Position numbers and translations under genes: made by a program
Shown: piece after piece, positions 22,420 through 33,965 of the stretch
How the letters are laid out: each line of letters begins with the position of its first letter
How positions within the stretch are numbered: position 1 is the stretch's first letter
The notes under the pieces: generated by a model
What the model was told of the DNA's origin: nothing
The model's database searches: none
The model's input: only the letters and a program-made list of their open reading frames with translations
Assembly (NCBI GenBank): GCA_963555705.1
Contig: OY743190.1
Coordinates: 9,523,501 to 9,587,500 of the forward strand
Direction: 5' to 3'
Origin: Ligustrum vulgare
Lineage: Eukaryota > Streptophyta > Magnoliopsida > Lamiales > Oleaceae
Length of the DNA: 64,000 nucleotides

Positions 22420-25300
22420 AAATGCATGAACAAGAATTTGGTCGAGGTAAGAGTTGGACTATTTATCCTTAAGACGATATGAAGTAGAAAACCAAAAATT
22501 CATAAATAAGAATTTGGTCAAGACAAGAGTTGAACTCTTTGTCCTTAAAATGATAATACCCTACACGGGTGCTAACGATTTTCCGACATTCGTCTCCCAA
22601 GATACAACGACCACGTCCCGCCATAGGAGCACTCCAAATTGCGTAGACCAACGAACTTTACTTATGTTTTGAACTTTCTTCCATTGAAACTTGACTCCAA
22701 AAAGATGCAAAATTATTTTTGAAGTGAACATGCATATCATAATGCAAACATGAAATGAAAAGTGAATGAATTCATAAATGATTCAATTGATGAATGAATT
22801 ATAATCCAAGCATATGTGATCTATTTATAAAGGATTAATAGCACAAAACATCCCTACCTTTGATATTTATTGTGCAAAACGTCACAACGTTGTGATTTTT
22901 GACGCTAAACGTCTCAACCTTTACATTTTCTTGTTGGAGACATCCTTTCTGTCAAATCTAACCTCATTTCACCGTTAATTTGGAATTGAACAGTAAATAT
23001 TTAACACATGCAATGACAATTTCGTCAAAATCAAAAGTAGCCCATTCATATTTGGGTAATTGGTACAAAACGTCCCTACGTTTGACACTTATTGTGGAAA
23101 AAGTCCCAACGTTCATTTTTTTTTGTGAATAATGTCCATACGTTCATTTTTTGGCGAATAACGTCCCTACCTTTAGATTTTCTTGCTAATTAGTCCCCAA
23201 ATTTTAATTTTCTTTCAATTTAGTCATTCCGTATTTGATTTAAAGGTAATTGTCTTCAAACGTGTATAACTTTTGATCTACAACTCTGAATTGCACTCCG
23301 TTTTTTGCGTTGAACTCCAAATTCAACCATCTTTCTTATGATATATCATGTGCTCATTTATTAAAAATTTCGTTTTGACTTTTGTATAGTAGATACTTAT
23401 TTTGTTAGGGTATCATTGATTAACGTAAATTGATTTCTGTAAATTTTATTAAAACAGTGAAATTTTAATTTTAGTGTGTGTTCGACAGCCAGCGGAATTT
23501 ATAAATTGGATTTATTTAACTTTTTTTATTTTTTTAATGTAAAATGTTTGGTTAAAAATTGTTATGTTTACCTTCTGTTTGAGCCATATTATAATCTCAA
23601 ATCACTTTTTGAATAACACACATTTTTCTCTTCAAATCACTTTTTAAAAATTGAAGAAAGAAATTGTGTATTGTTCAAAAAGTGATTTGAGATTATAATA
23701 TGGCTCAAACAGAGGCTAAACATATCAATTTTTAACCAAACATTTTACCTTAAAAAATAAAAAAGTTAAATAAATCCAATTTATAAATTCCGCTGGCCTC
23801 TGAACACACACTAAAATTAAAATTTCATTGTTTCAATAAAATTTACAGAAATCAATTTACGTTAATCAATAATGCCCTAACAAAATAAATATCTACTATA
23901 CAAAAGTCAAAACGAAATTTTTAATAAATGAGCACATGATACATTATAAGAAAGATGGTTGAATTTGGAGTTCAACGCAAAAAACGGAGTGCAATTCAGA
24001 GTTGTAGATCAAAAGTTATACACGTTTGAAGACAATTACCTTTAAATCAAATACGGAATGACTAAATTGAAAGAAAAATAAAATTTGGGGACTAATTAGC
24101 AAGAAAATCTAAAGGTAGGGACGTTATTCGCCAAAAAATGAACGTATGGACATTATTCACAAAAAAAATGAACGTTGGGACTTTTTCCACTATAAGTGTC
24201 AAACGTAGGGACGTTTTGTACCAATTACCCAAATATGAATGAGTTGTTTTTTATTTTGACGAAAATGCCCTTTCATGCGTTAAATATTTACCGTTCATTC
24301 CAAATTAACGGTGAAATGGGGTTAAATTTGACAGAAAGGATGTCTCTAACAAGAAAATGTAAAGGTTGGGACGTTTAGCGTCAAAAATCACATTTATAGA
24401 TATTGGAAAGACACAACCCTTTATACAACCCTTTCAAAAGACATATTTTTTCAAATTTGTCTCTAATTAAAGAGACACAACTATTGAAAAATAATAATTT
24501 CAAAAGTCACAATCTTTATATGAAAAGACACATCTTTTCATTTAAATTAATTTTAGAATATTTTATAATATTCTACTAATTTTCCAATATTGTCACAATT
24601 TTAAGTGGCTTAATTTTTCATTCATTACTAGTGGTTCCACTTAAATAATCACATAAATTGGTCAAAATCAATTTTTCTAAGACAAACGAATTTCGACTTA
24701 CTAAATAAGAAATGTAGAAATATGAAATGCATGAAAATGATGGATCGTTGCAAGAGTAAGACTCTTTATTCTTAAGATGATAATGCTTCAAACGGGTGTT
24801 AACAGTTATCCGGCATTTATCTCGCAAGATACAACAATCACTCTGGCAATAGGAGTGCTCCAAATTACGTAGACCAATGAACTTTCTTAATATTTTGAAC
24901 TCTCTTCATATGAAACTCAACTCCAAATAAATGTACAATATTTTTAAGTGAATATGCATTGATTAATATGATAATGCTAGAATGACAAATTAATGAAAAT
25001 GAATAAGAATGAATGAATTAAAATCTAAGCATATGGAGTCTATATATAATTGTTGAAAAGTTGTATCTCAATAGACACAACCCTTTCAAGAGACATAACA
25101 CTTGAAACTTGTCTCTAAATTAAGAGACACACTCATTGGAAAATAATAATTTCAAATGTTACAATCTTTCTTAATTCTAAAATATTTTATAATAATCTAA
25201 ATAATTTTTCAACATTATCACATTTTTAAGTGACTTAATTTTCCATTCACCGACTAACAGCTCCACTCAAATAATCACATAAAATTGATCACAACCAATT
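22420..25300. repeat. large direct duplication split by the foldback element
   Basis: The left half of copy 1 (about 22420-22829) matches about 24720-25050 (CTTAA.ATGATAAT, CAAGATACAAC, GGAG.GCTCCAAATT.CGTAGACCAA, AAGCATATG). The right half of copy 1 (24399-24590) matches 25050-25200 (GACACAACCCTTT, TTGTCTCTAA, AAATAATAATTTCAAA). So copy 2 (about 24700-25220) is continuous while copy 1 is cut at 22829 by the palindrome. No gene recognised. Confidence 0.8.
22830..24391. mobile_element. large foldback palindrome (about 1.5 kb)
   Basis: The segment from about 22902 to 23640 is the near-exact inverse of about 23645-24391. Matching arms include GCTAAACGTCTCAACCTTTA with TAAAGGTTGGGACGTTTAGC and AGCCAGCGGAATTTATAAATTGG with its inverse. 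The centre is a tight MITE-like hairpin (about 23570-23720) whose stem carries TTTGAGCCATATTATAATCTC. About 72 bp on the left (22830-22901) lie beyond the pairing, so the right end has lost its counterpart. ATTTATA occurs on both sides (22823-22829 and 24392-24398), a possible duplication. No ORF. Superfamily uncertain: Foldback or MULE-like. Confidence 0.85.
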
Positions 25301-25739
25301 TTATATGCAAAGTTCCAACGGATGAATGTAAGGGCACGTTAGCATCATTGTCGAAAGTTTGCGACAATATCTTAGAATCTTTTGACTTATCTTGTTGCAA
25401 TCGTAAAGCCCGTACTTGGTCATAATTTCTTAAAGGATTTGAGGTCAGTGCGGGCGAAAATTAAATGAGGTTGGGGGGGCAACGGGCTACCCCCGAAATT
25501 TTTTTTAATAGAAAAATTAATTTCACAAATGATAAGTAAACAAATTTTAACTCGCAAATAACAAATATAAAAAATCAATTTTCGGAAATTAAGTATCAAA
25601 ATGATTCAATTTTTTACTGTGTATGTTAGATGAACTACTAAATATACAAGTTTCATTTTTTTATTTTTTTTTCAACCTTATTGTTTATGAAATGAAATGA
25701 AAAAGTCATTATGGGTCCCATCACCCTTTTTGTACCAAA
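25301..25739. other. unassigned sequence with a degraded hAT-like end
   Basis: At about 25445-25505 the sequence resembles the left end region of the 21.4-kb hAT (GTGCGGGCG ... GGGCTACCCCCGAAATTTTTTT). No partner end found. Confidence 0.4.
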
Positions 25740-25952
25740 CCATCTCTCCCCTTTTCAAAACTCTCTCTCTCTCTCTCTCTCACACGTGCACAGACCAACC
25801 ACTGAACCAGCTCTTTTCTCTCCCTCTTCTCTCACAGTGAGTCACATACACACAAACAAAAGCTCATCGCGATTTTTCTTCTGCACCTTTTTTAATTTTC
25901 TTCCTTTTTTCATGTTGGGAATTTCTCCCCCTTGATGCTGCCAAAATCAGGT
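25740..25952 (+). promoter_or_regulatory. promoter/5'UTR-like tract with a possible tiny first exon
   Basis: A CT-rich run (about 25762-25782), CACACGTGCAC with an ACGTG core, and a pyrimidine-rich leader precede ATGCTGCCAAAATCAG followed by GTAAGAG, a strong splice donor (exon about 25935-25950). This looks like a plant 5' UTR with a short first coding exon. No continuation could be found: a small foldback and a TRIM follow. It may be the severed start of a gene. Confidence 0.35.
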
Positions 25953-26066
25953 AAGAGATTCCTAAATTTTTCCAGCTATTTTGGGTATTTTCTTCTTTCT
26001 CACTTACTTACATCTTACCTATTTTCTTTTGGTTCAGATTTCAGTGTAGGCTGTAATTCATATTTC

Positions 26067-26130
26067 AAGAGCGGAGCCAAAGTCAGTGCGATCGTGAGCT
26101 TACGCTTAGCCTGAACTGGCTCCACCCCTA
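26067..26130. mobile_element. tiny hAT-like foldback (about 64 bp)
   Basis: AGAGCGGAGCCA at the left is mirrored by TGGCTCCACCCCT at the right, resembling hAT ends with almost all of the interior deleted. No clear 8-bp duplication, so this is tentative. Confidence 0.35.
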
Positions 26131-26168
26131 TCTAAGGCGATAATTGACCATTGATTACCGATCATTGT

Positions 26169-26769
26169 TGGAACTGTGGATATTTCAATTTGTCTAGTCC
26201 CAAGCCCAAACCCCAGGCCCTAGTGAGGTTCCAACCCAAAATCAATTGGTAATGGGTGGAGTAGCCCACTTGGGTTATATGATGGTTTATTTCCTTCCTC
26301 ACAATCAATGTGGGATTGTTTGCATTCCCTCAAACAAGGCCCACGAGGTACACCTAGTCGGGCTGGCCCTCCCTCAAGATAAGTCCCATCACATCTCCTC
26401 ATGTCTAAGGAGATCACCATTCATCAAGATAATCCACCATAACCATTGCACACTATGTTATCATGTATCTTCCATCTCGTGAGAAACTATATGAATTCTT
26501 CATCTTGAAGCTCATCGTCTCGATTCATCTGTCGTTGTTAGGGAGTCACGTTCATCCACTCGATCGTGTGTCCATCAAACAATCTTTCTGGCTCTGATAC
26601 CACTTATTGGGACTATGAATATTTCAATTTGTCCAATCACAAGCCCAAACCCAGGCCCAAGTGAGGTTCCAACTCAAAATCAATTGGGTAATGAGTGAAG
26701 TAGCCCACTTGAATTATATGATAATTTATTTTCTTTCTCACAATTGATGTGAGGTTGTTTGCATTCCCA
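26169..26769 (-). mobile_element. TRIM (miniature LTR retrotransposon, 601 bp)
   Basis: Two direct repeats of about 161 bp (26169-26329 and 26608-26769) start TGG(A/G)ACT(G/A)TG and end TTTGCATTCCC. Beside the right copy lies GCTCTGATACCA (26591-26602), the inverse of the initiator-tRNA-Met primer site TGGTATCAGAGC. The element therefore reads on the minus strand with its 5' LTR on the right. The interior is only about 280 bp and has no gag or pol, which defines a TRIM. The two LTRs differ at many positions, so it is old. No target duplication is evident. Confidence 0.85.
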
Positions 26770-28436
26770 ACAACCATCAACAAACAATTAAAGCGAAAGA
26801 AAGGTTTTTTTTCAAATATAAAATTATGCACAGCACAACATTCCGTTGCTTGTGGGTTCGAATAGCCAATATAGGTTTTTGTCCCTTTGATCATATATAC
26901 ACGATGTCAATAAAATTATGTAAAATATCTTTTAAATAGTTAAATAGAAATTACATATCCCCAACAAATAAATTTGAGGATTTTGGCAGGTGTCTGAAGC
27001 TTACATCAACACAACAATACGACAGAACAGTTAAAACAAGGAATCATTAAAATAATCTAGAACTATTAAGTCCATGTTTGTTAAAAATTAAAATCTGATT
27101 TTAAATTTAATTTAAAAGTTAATAATGAACTCAGCCACATATTTTATGAGATTCAAAACTTTTTAATCACACGTCTCCTCAACTTTTATCAAAATCTACT
27201 AAAATGTAATTTGAATCTCCACCAAACAAGGATCAGAAAACATATATAGTAATTGTATCTATAAAATCCAAGAATTTAGAATCAGCACGTCAAAATAAAT
27301 GACTTGCAAAATTGCCTTTAAAAAAAAATAAAAAATCTTGCAACATTGATACTTGTGGACATAATAACTTTCATGCTGACAAAATCATTTAATTACGACT
27401 CCCAACATCTGCAATTGTACTCATTTCAACCAATTCAATCTTTTCTTCAACGGAGAACAGCTTAAACACTTCAACCAAACCAAGTAAACAAGGAAACATT
27501 CACCAGGGGGCGGAGGACAGGAGGCGCAGACGGCAATTCCGGAGACTGGAGAGGCGGAGTCGCAATGCAACGTCGGTAGTCGCATACGGAGACAGCAGTG
27601 ACGGAGGGAAATTGGAATTGTGTCACTATTTGTCCAATCCGATCCCACAAGAGTAATTCTAGAGGGACATTAATTTTGGACATACTTTGATATGTCAATT
27701 TTTCAATGGGTGGTGTGAATATTTTCATCACTCAATGAGAAAAATTGACCTATTACAATGTTATTTTAAAATGTTCAAAATAAATATTCATCTAGGATTA
27801 TTGCACAAGTTTAAAACACTTAATTAGCCTTTCAATGCGTAATATCCCACTCAAAATGTTATTTCCTTATAACGAACATCTAACGTTTAAAATTTTAAAT
27901 CAAACAAGGTGATTTAATCAGACAAAAACCTTGGAATTTTTCATTTTCAAGTAAAAGTTCTTGAACTGAATTTATGTTCATGCATACTGCGGCTTGATTT
28001 GATGAGCTTTATTTCAAACCTTCAGCCATCTTGCAATTTATAATTTTAGACAAAAATATGGACACTGAAATGGTGTACGTATTGCTTCTCTCTCTGCATG
28101 TGTTGTAATAGCTGAATCTTGAATTTCTTAATAAAACATCGTATCAATGAAGTGTATCTTTTAATATTTAATTCTATAATACTGAAAGAAAAAATTTGAA
28201 AAGCCGAATTTCATATCCAGGTTAGTTTATATAGCGCTAGCTACTAGTTGGGATATTCGAAGTTTCGAACTCTAGTCCTTTCCATCAACTCGACGTCTCA
28301 TAACTTTTAAAAGCTCAGAAATATTTCTTATTACTGCAAACTTGGATTAGATTAATCAAATGAGTTATGTATGCTACATGTACACGTATAGGGTAATTTA
28401 CACATATGTTGACAGACACTTGCAAGAATCTATTTT
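26770..28436. other. intergenic, with a MITE candidate and a GC-rich patch
   Basis: 27070-27236 starts GTCCATGTTTGTTAAA and ends CACCAAACAAGGATC, an imperfect inverted repeat that suggests a MITE. 27500-27610 is unusually GC-rich for the area (GGAGGCGCAGACGGC, CGGAGACAGCAGTGACGGAG) and may be an exon or 5' UTR remnant; the minus-strand frames there show no family. Confidence 0.4.
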
Positions 28437-28516
28437 AATTGAAAAAACAAGAAGGAAGTGCTTTGAAAACTCAATTAAATTCTTGATTTCATACAGTAAC
28501 ATGAATGTTCAGGACT

Positions 28517-28573
<57 letters not shown>

Positions 28574-29587
28574 GCTATACATACAATGCTGCTATTTTTA
28601 CCGAGAGAAAAAATGTGATCTATATTAAGATTTTTACACTTGGCTAACATCCCATAATTTAAGGAAAACCTAGCACTATAAAATCTTCACAATATCCAAC
28701 TGGTAATGTCCAAGTGAGAGAGAATTAGGGGCCGTTCTCTTTGTGTTTCGATTTTGGATTTTGAGTTTTGAATTTTGGATTTTGATTGTTTGTTTTGGGA
28801 TTGTTGAAAACATGTTCTCTTTGTGATTTTGGAAAATTGTTTTCAAAAATAGAAAACTGAAAAATGCGTTTACTTTGTAATTTTTTGATATATTTATTTT
28901 GTAATATTTTATATGTAAAAAATGATTGATTTGTTGAATATCATTAATTTTAATGATAATAAATCAGTTAGTTCTCTATGTCAATAAATTCATCATTAAA
29001 ATTGTTTCATCTAAACAAAAATTTAACTACATACCAACAAAATCTTAACATGAATCTGTATATAATGACAAAATAACATAAGAATTTCAATGAAGGAAGT
29101 GTCTCACATTTAAAAAAAAAAATAAAAATAAAAATAAAAAATAATAATAATAAATTACAAAAAAAAAAAAAAATTTTTTTTTTTTTTTTAACATGGATCT
29201 ATATAATGAAAAAATAACATAAAAACTTCAGGTGAAGAAAGTGTCTCACTTTTACAAAAAAAAAATAAATAAATAAAATGAAATGAAATAAAAATCTTAA
29301 AATGGATCTAAGAACTTCAAGTGAATGAAGTGTCTCACTTTTACAAAAAAAAAAATCTTAACATGATCTATATATAATGACAAAATAACATAAAAACTTC
29401 AAGTGAAGGAAGTATCTCTCACTTTTACAAAATAATAATAATAATAACAATAATAATAATAATAATTTACAAAAAAAAAAAAAAAAAAAATCTTAACATG
29501 GATTTATATATAATGACAAAATAACATAAGAATTTCAAGTGAAAGAAGTGTCTCACATTTAAAAATAATAATAATAAAAAATTAAAA

Positions 29588-29652
<65 letters not shown>

Positions 29653-29718
29653 CATTGATCTATATATAATGGCAAAATAATATAAGAACTTCAAGTGAAA
29701 GAAGTGTCTCGCATTTAC

Positions 29719-29751
<33 letters not shown>

Positions 29752-30077
29752 CAAAACGCGTGTTTTGGTCGTTTTGGACTTTTTAACACAAAATATCCAA
29801 AACGTAATAAACTCGTTTTGAGTTTCCTTTGTAATTTTTTTGGTGTTTTGGAAAACTCGTTTCTGAAAATGGGCAAAGTGAACACGTTTTCGATATTTCC
29901 AAAAATCGAAAACTCAAAACGGGCTCAAAACAGCAAAGAGAACGGGACCTTACATTCTGGTATAGAAAGGACAAAACATTAACAGAGAAATCAGCATTAC
30001 GTTTTATTGTTACTATCATAAAGTCCAAGTTCGTCCTTCAGCTTCCACTTTGTGTCAACTGAACCCTGCATTCTAAC
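28437..30077 (-). repeat. 3' LTR of the copia element, split by a MITE
   Basis: Matches 40732-41108 apart from point changes, a longer AT microsatellite (28519-28570) and the inserted element at 28728-29949. It starts AATTGAAAAAACAAGAAGG and ends CCCTGCATTCTAAC. Removing the insertion and one TTA leaves about 416 bp against 377 bp in the partner; the difference is mostly the AT run. Confidence 0.92.
28728..29949. mobile_element. Harbinger-like MITE (1,222 bp) inserted in the LTR
   Basis: The ends are GGGGCCGTTCTCTTTG and, inverted, GGTCCCGTTCTCTTTG, with TTA on both sides (28725-28727 and 29950-29952). The other LTR, at 40970-40985, has the uninterrupted site GAGAGAATTACATTCTGG, a direct empty-site proof. 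Subterminal words such as GTTTTCGATATTTCC/AAAATCGAAAACTC recall the element at 14359-15457. Six copies of a roughly 100-bp unit and an AT run (29592-29649) fill the interior. No ORF. Confidence 0.95.
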
Positions 30078-30090
30078 TCCCCCCTTCAAA

Positions 30091-32100
30091 GTGGAGTGTA
30101 TTGGTTTTACACCTACTTTGTCTCTCATGATCATGAATCTGGTTGCAGACAAAGGTTTTGTGAACACATCAGCTATCTGATCAGGTGAACTTATATATTC
30201 AATTTCCAGTTCCTGATTTACTACTTTGTCTCGGATAAAATGAACATCCAACTCTATATGCTTGGTTCTTGAGTGAAACACTGAATTTTGTGCTAGATCC
30301 TTAGCTCCTAAATTGTCACACCAGACAACTGGAGTGTCCTTACAACAAACCTTTAATTCTGTGAGTAAAGATCTTGTCCAGCTTAATTCTGCAGTCACTT
30401 GTGCCAACCCCCGATACTCTGCCTCGGTACTTGAACGTGCGATTGTGTGCTGTTTTCTAGCACTCCAAGAGATCAAGTTTCCTCCAAGATAGACACAATA
30501 CCTGCTATGGAACGTCGATCGTCTGGGCATGATGCCCAATCAGCACCACAGAATGCTGTTAATCTGAAGTTACTACTTTTCTGTAGGTTAAGACCATAGC
30601 TAATAGTTCCTTTGATGTACCTGAACACATGCTTTACCATATTCCAATGCACATCTGTGGGTTGCTGCAAAAATTGACTAAGTCTATTAACAACAAAGTT
30701 TAAATCTAGCCGTATATAAACCAAGTATTGCAGAGCTCCTATTGCACTTCGATACATGGTAGGATTGCTGAGTTGCTTTCCTTCTGTTTTTGTAAAAAGT
30801 TTACCCGAGATCATTGGAGTGGATACTGGATTAACATTGCTGAAGCCAAATTTCTTTAATATGTCCATAGCATATTTTCCCTATGAAATTTGAATGCCAG
30901 CCTCATCCCTCTTAACTTCAATTCCAAGAAACTTACTCAAACTACCCATATCCTTGAGTTTGAATCTGTCATGTAATCTATCAATGACGTTCTGAATTTG
31001 AGAGGAATCACTGCCAGTAACTATAATATCATCTACATATATCAATATATAGATGGAAGAATTTCCTTGCAATTTGTAAAATAATGAAGTATGTGCCTTT
31101 GACTGAACCAATCCCAACTCATTTAGCAGCCCTTTTAGCTAATTATTCCAGGCTCAAGGTGTTTGTTTAAGTCCATAGATGGCCTTGTTTAACATACATA
31201 CATGACTGGGATATTTCTTATCCAAGAACCCGGGTGGTTGACTCATAAAAACTTCCTCAGTCAATTTTCCATTCAAAAAGGCATTATCCACGTCAATTTG
31301 TCTAATGTCCCAATCCTTTGCAACTGCAATTGTTAGAATGATTTTAATTGTAGATGCCTTGACAACTGGACTGAAAGTTTCCTTAAAATCAATTCCATAC
31401 GTTTGCAAAAATCCTTGAGCTACCAACCGAGCTTTATACCTGTCTATGTTCCCATCAGCATCATATTTGAGTTTGAATATCCACTTACATCCAATGATTT
31501 TTGAAGCTTTATCTGCTGGCACCAATGACCATGTCTCATTTCTTTTCAATGCTTCATACTCCACTTCCATAGCCCATCTCCAATTACTGCATGATATTGC
31601 TTCTTCCACACTGGTTGGTTCGGACATTTCAGCAAGGTATATCTTGGGTTTGAAAATCCCAAGTTTTCCTCTAGTCATCATTGGATGTCCAGTTCCTTGA
31701 TTGACTTCACATCTGAAAATATCTATTTCTTCAGAACTTCCACCACCAGTGTGTTCCTCTGAATTTCCTCCCTCATTTTCAATGTTGTCAAATTCACTGC
31801 TATTGGAGATCACTGGCACTTGAGATGCTGAAGAATGAGCTATATGAACAGGTTGATTCATGGTAGGGGAAGATGACACAGAATTTTGTGGTTGATTTGG
31901 TAATTGACATTCATTTGTGTGACTGGAATTTTTTGTAGAGGTAGAAAGATTGTAGGTTGGAAGGTTAAATGGTAAAGGACAGTTTATTACTGTGATGTTA
32001 GATTGAGATGCATCTTTATTAAGAAATCAATCTTGAAATGGAAATTCACTCTCATTGAATACTACATGTCTAGAGATGAAAATTTTTGATGATGGACTTA
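30091..32100 (-). pseudogene. copia pol, second half: integrase tail, RT and RNase H
   Basis: Reading leftward: the end of integrase (SSKIFISRHVVFNESEFPFQ, about 32085-32025), a stop, the Ser-rich linker, then RT with NRWAMEVEYEAL, GCKWIFKLKYDADG, ARLVAQGF, the IDVDNAFLNG block and YVDDIIVTG (about 31030) as the catalytic YVDD. A stop follows LKQTP (about 31154) and another lies near 30880. RNase H continues with the LSQFLQQPTDVHW and FCGADWASCPDDRRS regions, then a frameshift near 30500 before SSTEAEYRG and the TKHIELDVHFIRD block. It ends near 30005 just inside the LTR. Several stops and shifts make it inactive. Confidence 0.92.
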
Positions 32101-32105
32101 AACAT

Positions 32106-33762
32106 TGATAAGTGTGCGTTTTACACACTTATTGTGCTTTTAAATAAACAATTTAATTGAAAAATTGAGCAAATATCTACTTATATATTGCGTTTATCTT
32201 GTACAATTAGGTACAAACTCATTTGGAAAGGAAATAGACAAGATTGGAGAGCAATTGAGCTAAAAGAAGAGCAATTTCGATGTCTAAGGACCTAATCGAA
32301 AGAAATCAAAAGTTTGGAGACTCAATTGCAACATATCAGAAAGATGGAGGACCTACTTTGCAAATATTTCAAGGGCATATTTGTAATAAAAATCAAAATT
32401 CGAGGACTAAATTGAAGAAGACCAGAAGATGGAGGACCAAATTGCAAATCATGAAAAGACAGAGCTACCAGATGAACCACGCGATCGCGTGGCTCTTACA
32501 AGTAGCGATCGCGAGAGAGGCCAAAAATCCAACCCGAGAGATTTCAGACTAACCACATGATCGCGAGGCACTCAGCCACGCGATCGCGTAGGCGACTTTT
32601 TGGCCAATTCCGAATTTTATTTTCTGTTTTTTTTTTTTAATTTTGTAGTAAGGGCGTGTTTGGCTCGTTTTGGGAGCATTTTTGGACCTTTTTTAGGTCA
32701 GATTTTTGGGGTATATATACCCCCACTTCTCACTTCACCAAGATATCCCATTTTTCTTAACATCAAACCCTAGCCCCCTTCCCTTTTTTCTCTCTTTTCT
32801 TTCTTCTTCTTCTTCTTCTTTTCTTTGTTTTTGATTTAGTTTGTAAATTAGTTTGTAGTTTAGTTGTGTTTCTAAGTTACTAGCACCATTTGGAGCAAGG
32901 AAGCAAGAAGTGAGGTGAAGATTCAAAACAAAGTTCAAGGAGTTTTGGGGCAAAAATCAAGGGAAGTGATTTATTTCATTATCTTTGTATTTTTAATCTT
33001 TGATTTCTATATTTTGTGATGTATTTTTGTAAACCTTAACTTTTGTGCAATATTTATATAATGGGCTAGTTATTTTATGTTGGGATGATTGATGTAGCTT
33101 AACTTAGTTTAAGTAATTTTAATGTTTGTTTATTAATGTTGAGCTTATTTCATGTGTGTTTGTTGTTGAGATTATTCCATGTGTTTGATTGATCAACAAA
33201 TATATGTTTTGTGAAGTGTATGATAATCGAGAGATATTATGCATTTTAGACCAAATAACAAATGCTCTAGGTTCTTGTTAATGATAGAGATATACCTTAA
33301 ATCCTAGATGATCCATTGAGTTATTTTCACAAAGAGTTAATGCAATTGATTGGGCCTTAATCGACATAGAGATATAGTAGGTTAGACCAATTGATTAGGG
33401 TTGATTTCACTCGAGAGAGGTAATTAGCTAAGCTTGGAAAATCGGGTCTAACATTGTAAATGAGTAATTTATTAATTTGCATGTGTTGAGAAATTACTTA
33501 AGCAAGAGTTAAGTGAAAATTATGAATCCCAACTATTTTATCTTTCATTTTTCTTATTTTAATTTGGTTTAAAATTGGTTTCTTTAATTTAGAATTTCCA
33601 AAAATCCATCTTTTTAATTGTGTGTTTTATTTGTTAAGATTAAATTAACTAGAGTATAATAGAGTATACATTCCTCGTGGCATCGACAACCCGGACTCAA
33701 AAAGTCCACTTTATTACTTGTACGCGACCCGTGAGCTTGCGGTACACTATTTTTAGCGAACA
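32106..33762 (+). repeat. 5' LTR of the LARD-like element
   Basis: 1,657 bp, nearly identical to 36807-38455. It holds four GATC-centred GC palindromes (32477-32589), a TATATATACCCCC TATA-like box (about 32711-32723) and CTT microsatellites (about 32800-32820). One palindrome unit present here is deleted in the 3' LTR. Confidence 0.93.
32477..32589. repeat. four phased GCGATCGC palindromes in the LTR
   Basis: CCACGCGATCGCGTGG (32477-32492), AGCGATCGCG centred at 32508/32509, a decayed ATGATCGCG centred at 32560/32561, and CCACGCGATCGCGT centred at 32583/32584. Spacing within each pair is 24 and 23 bp, about two helical turns. The 3' LTR has three (centres about 37185, 37209 and 37261). They lie upstream of the TATA-like box, in the presumed U3. 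Confidence 0.85.
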
Positions 33763-33768
33763 AGTTTT

Positions 33769-33786
33769 TGGCGCCGTTGCCGGGGA
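33769..33786 (+). other. primer binding site (tRNA-Asp type)
   Basis: TGGCGCCGTTGCCGGGGA begins six bases after the 5' LTR. It is complementary to the acceptor end of plant tRNA-Asp. Confidence 0.85.
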
Positions 33787-33965
33787 ATGTTTTTACTTTA
33801 ATTATTACTTTAGTTAATTTTAGTTTTAACAATTTGTAATTGTTGTTGTTTTATGTTTTATTTTGTTATTTTTGGTTAACCACTACAATTCTAATCTTTC
33901 TTGTGTTTGGTTTTCTTTCTATGCATATTTGATTTTAACATTGGCAAAATAGGAAAGCAATTGCA

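Noticed and set aside
31446..31700. Plus-strand frame opposite copia RT
   Set aside because: Antisense shadow of the RT coding region.
32280..32552. 90-codon frame repeated in both LARD LTRs (also 36981-37253)
   Set aside because: Lies in LTR U3, no domain, and its second half is the palindrome array; shared presence follows from LTR duplication.
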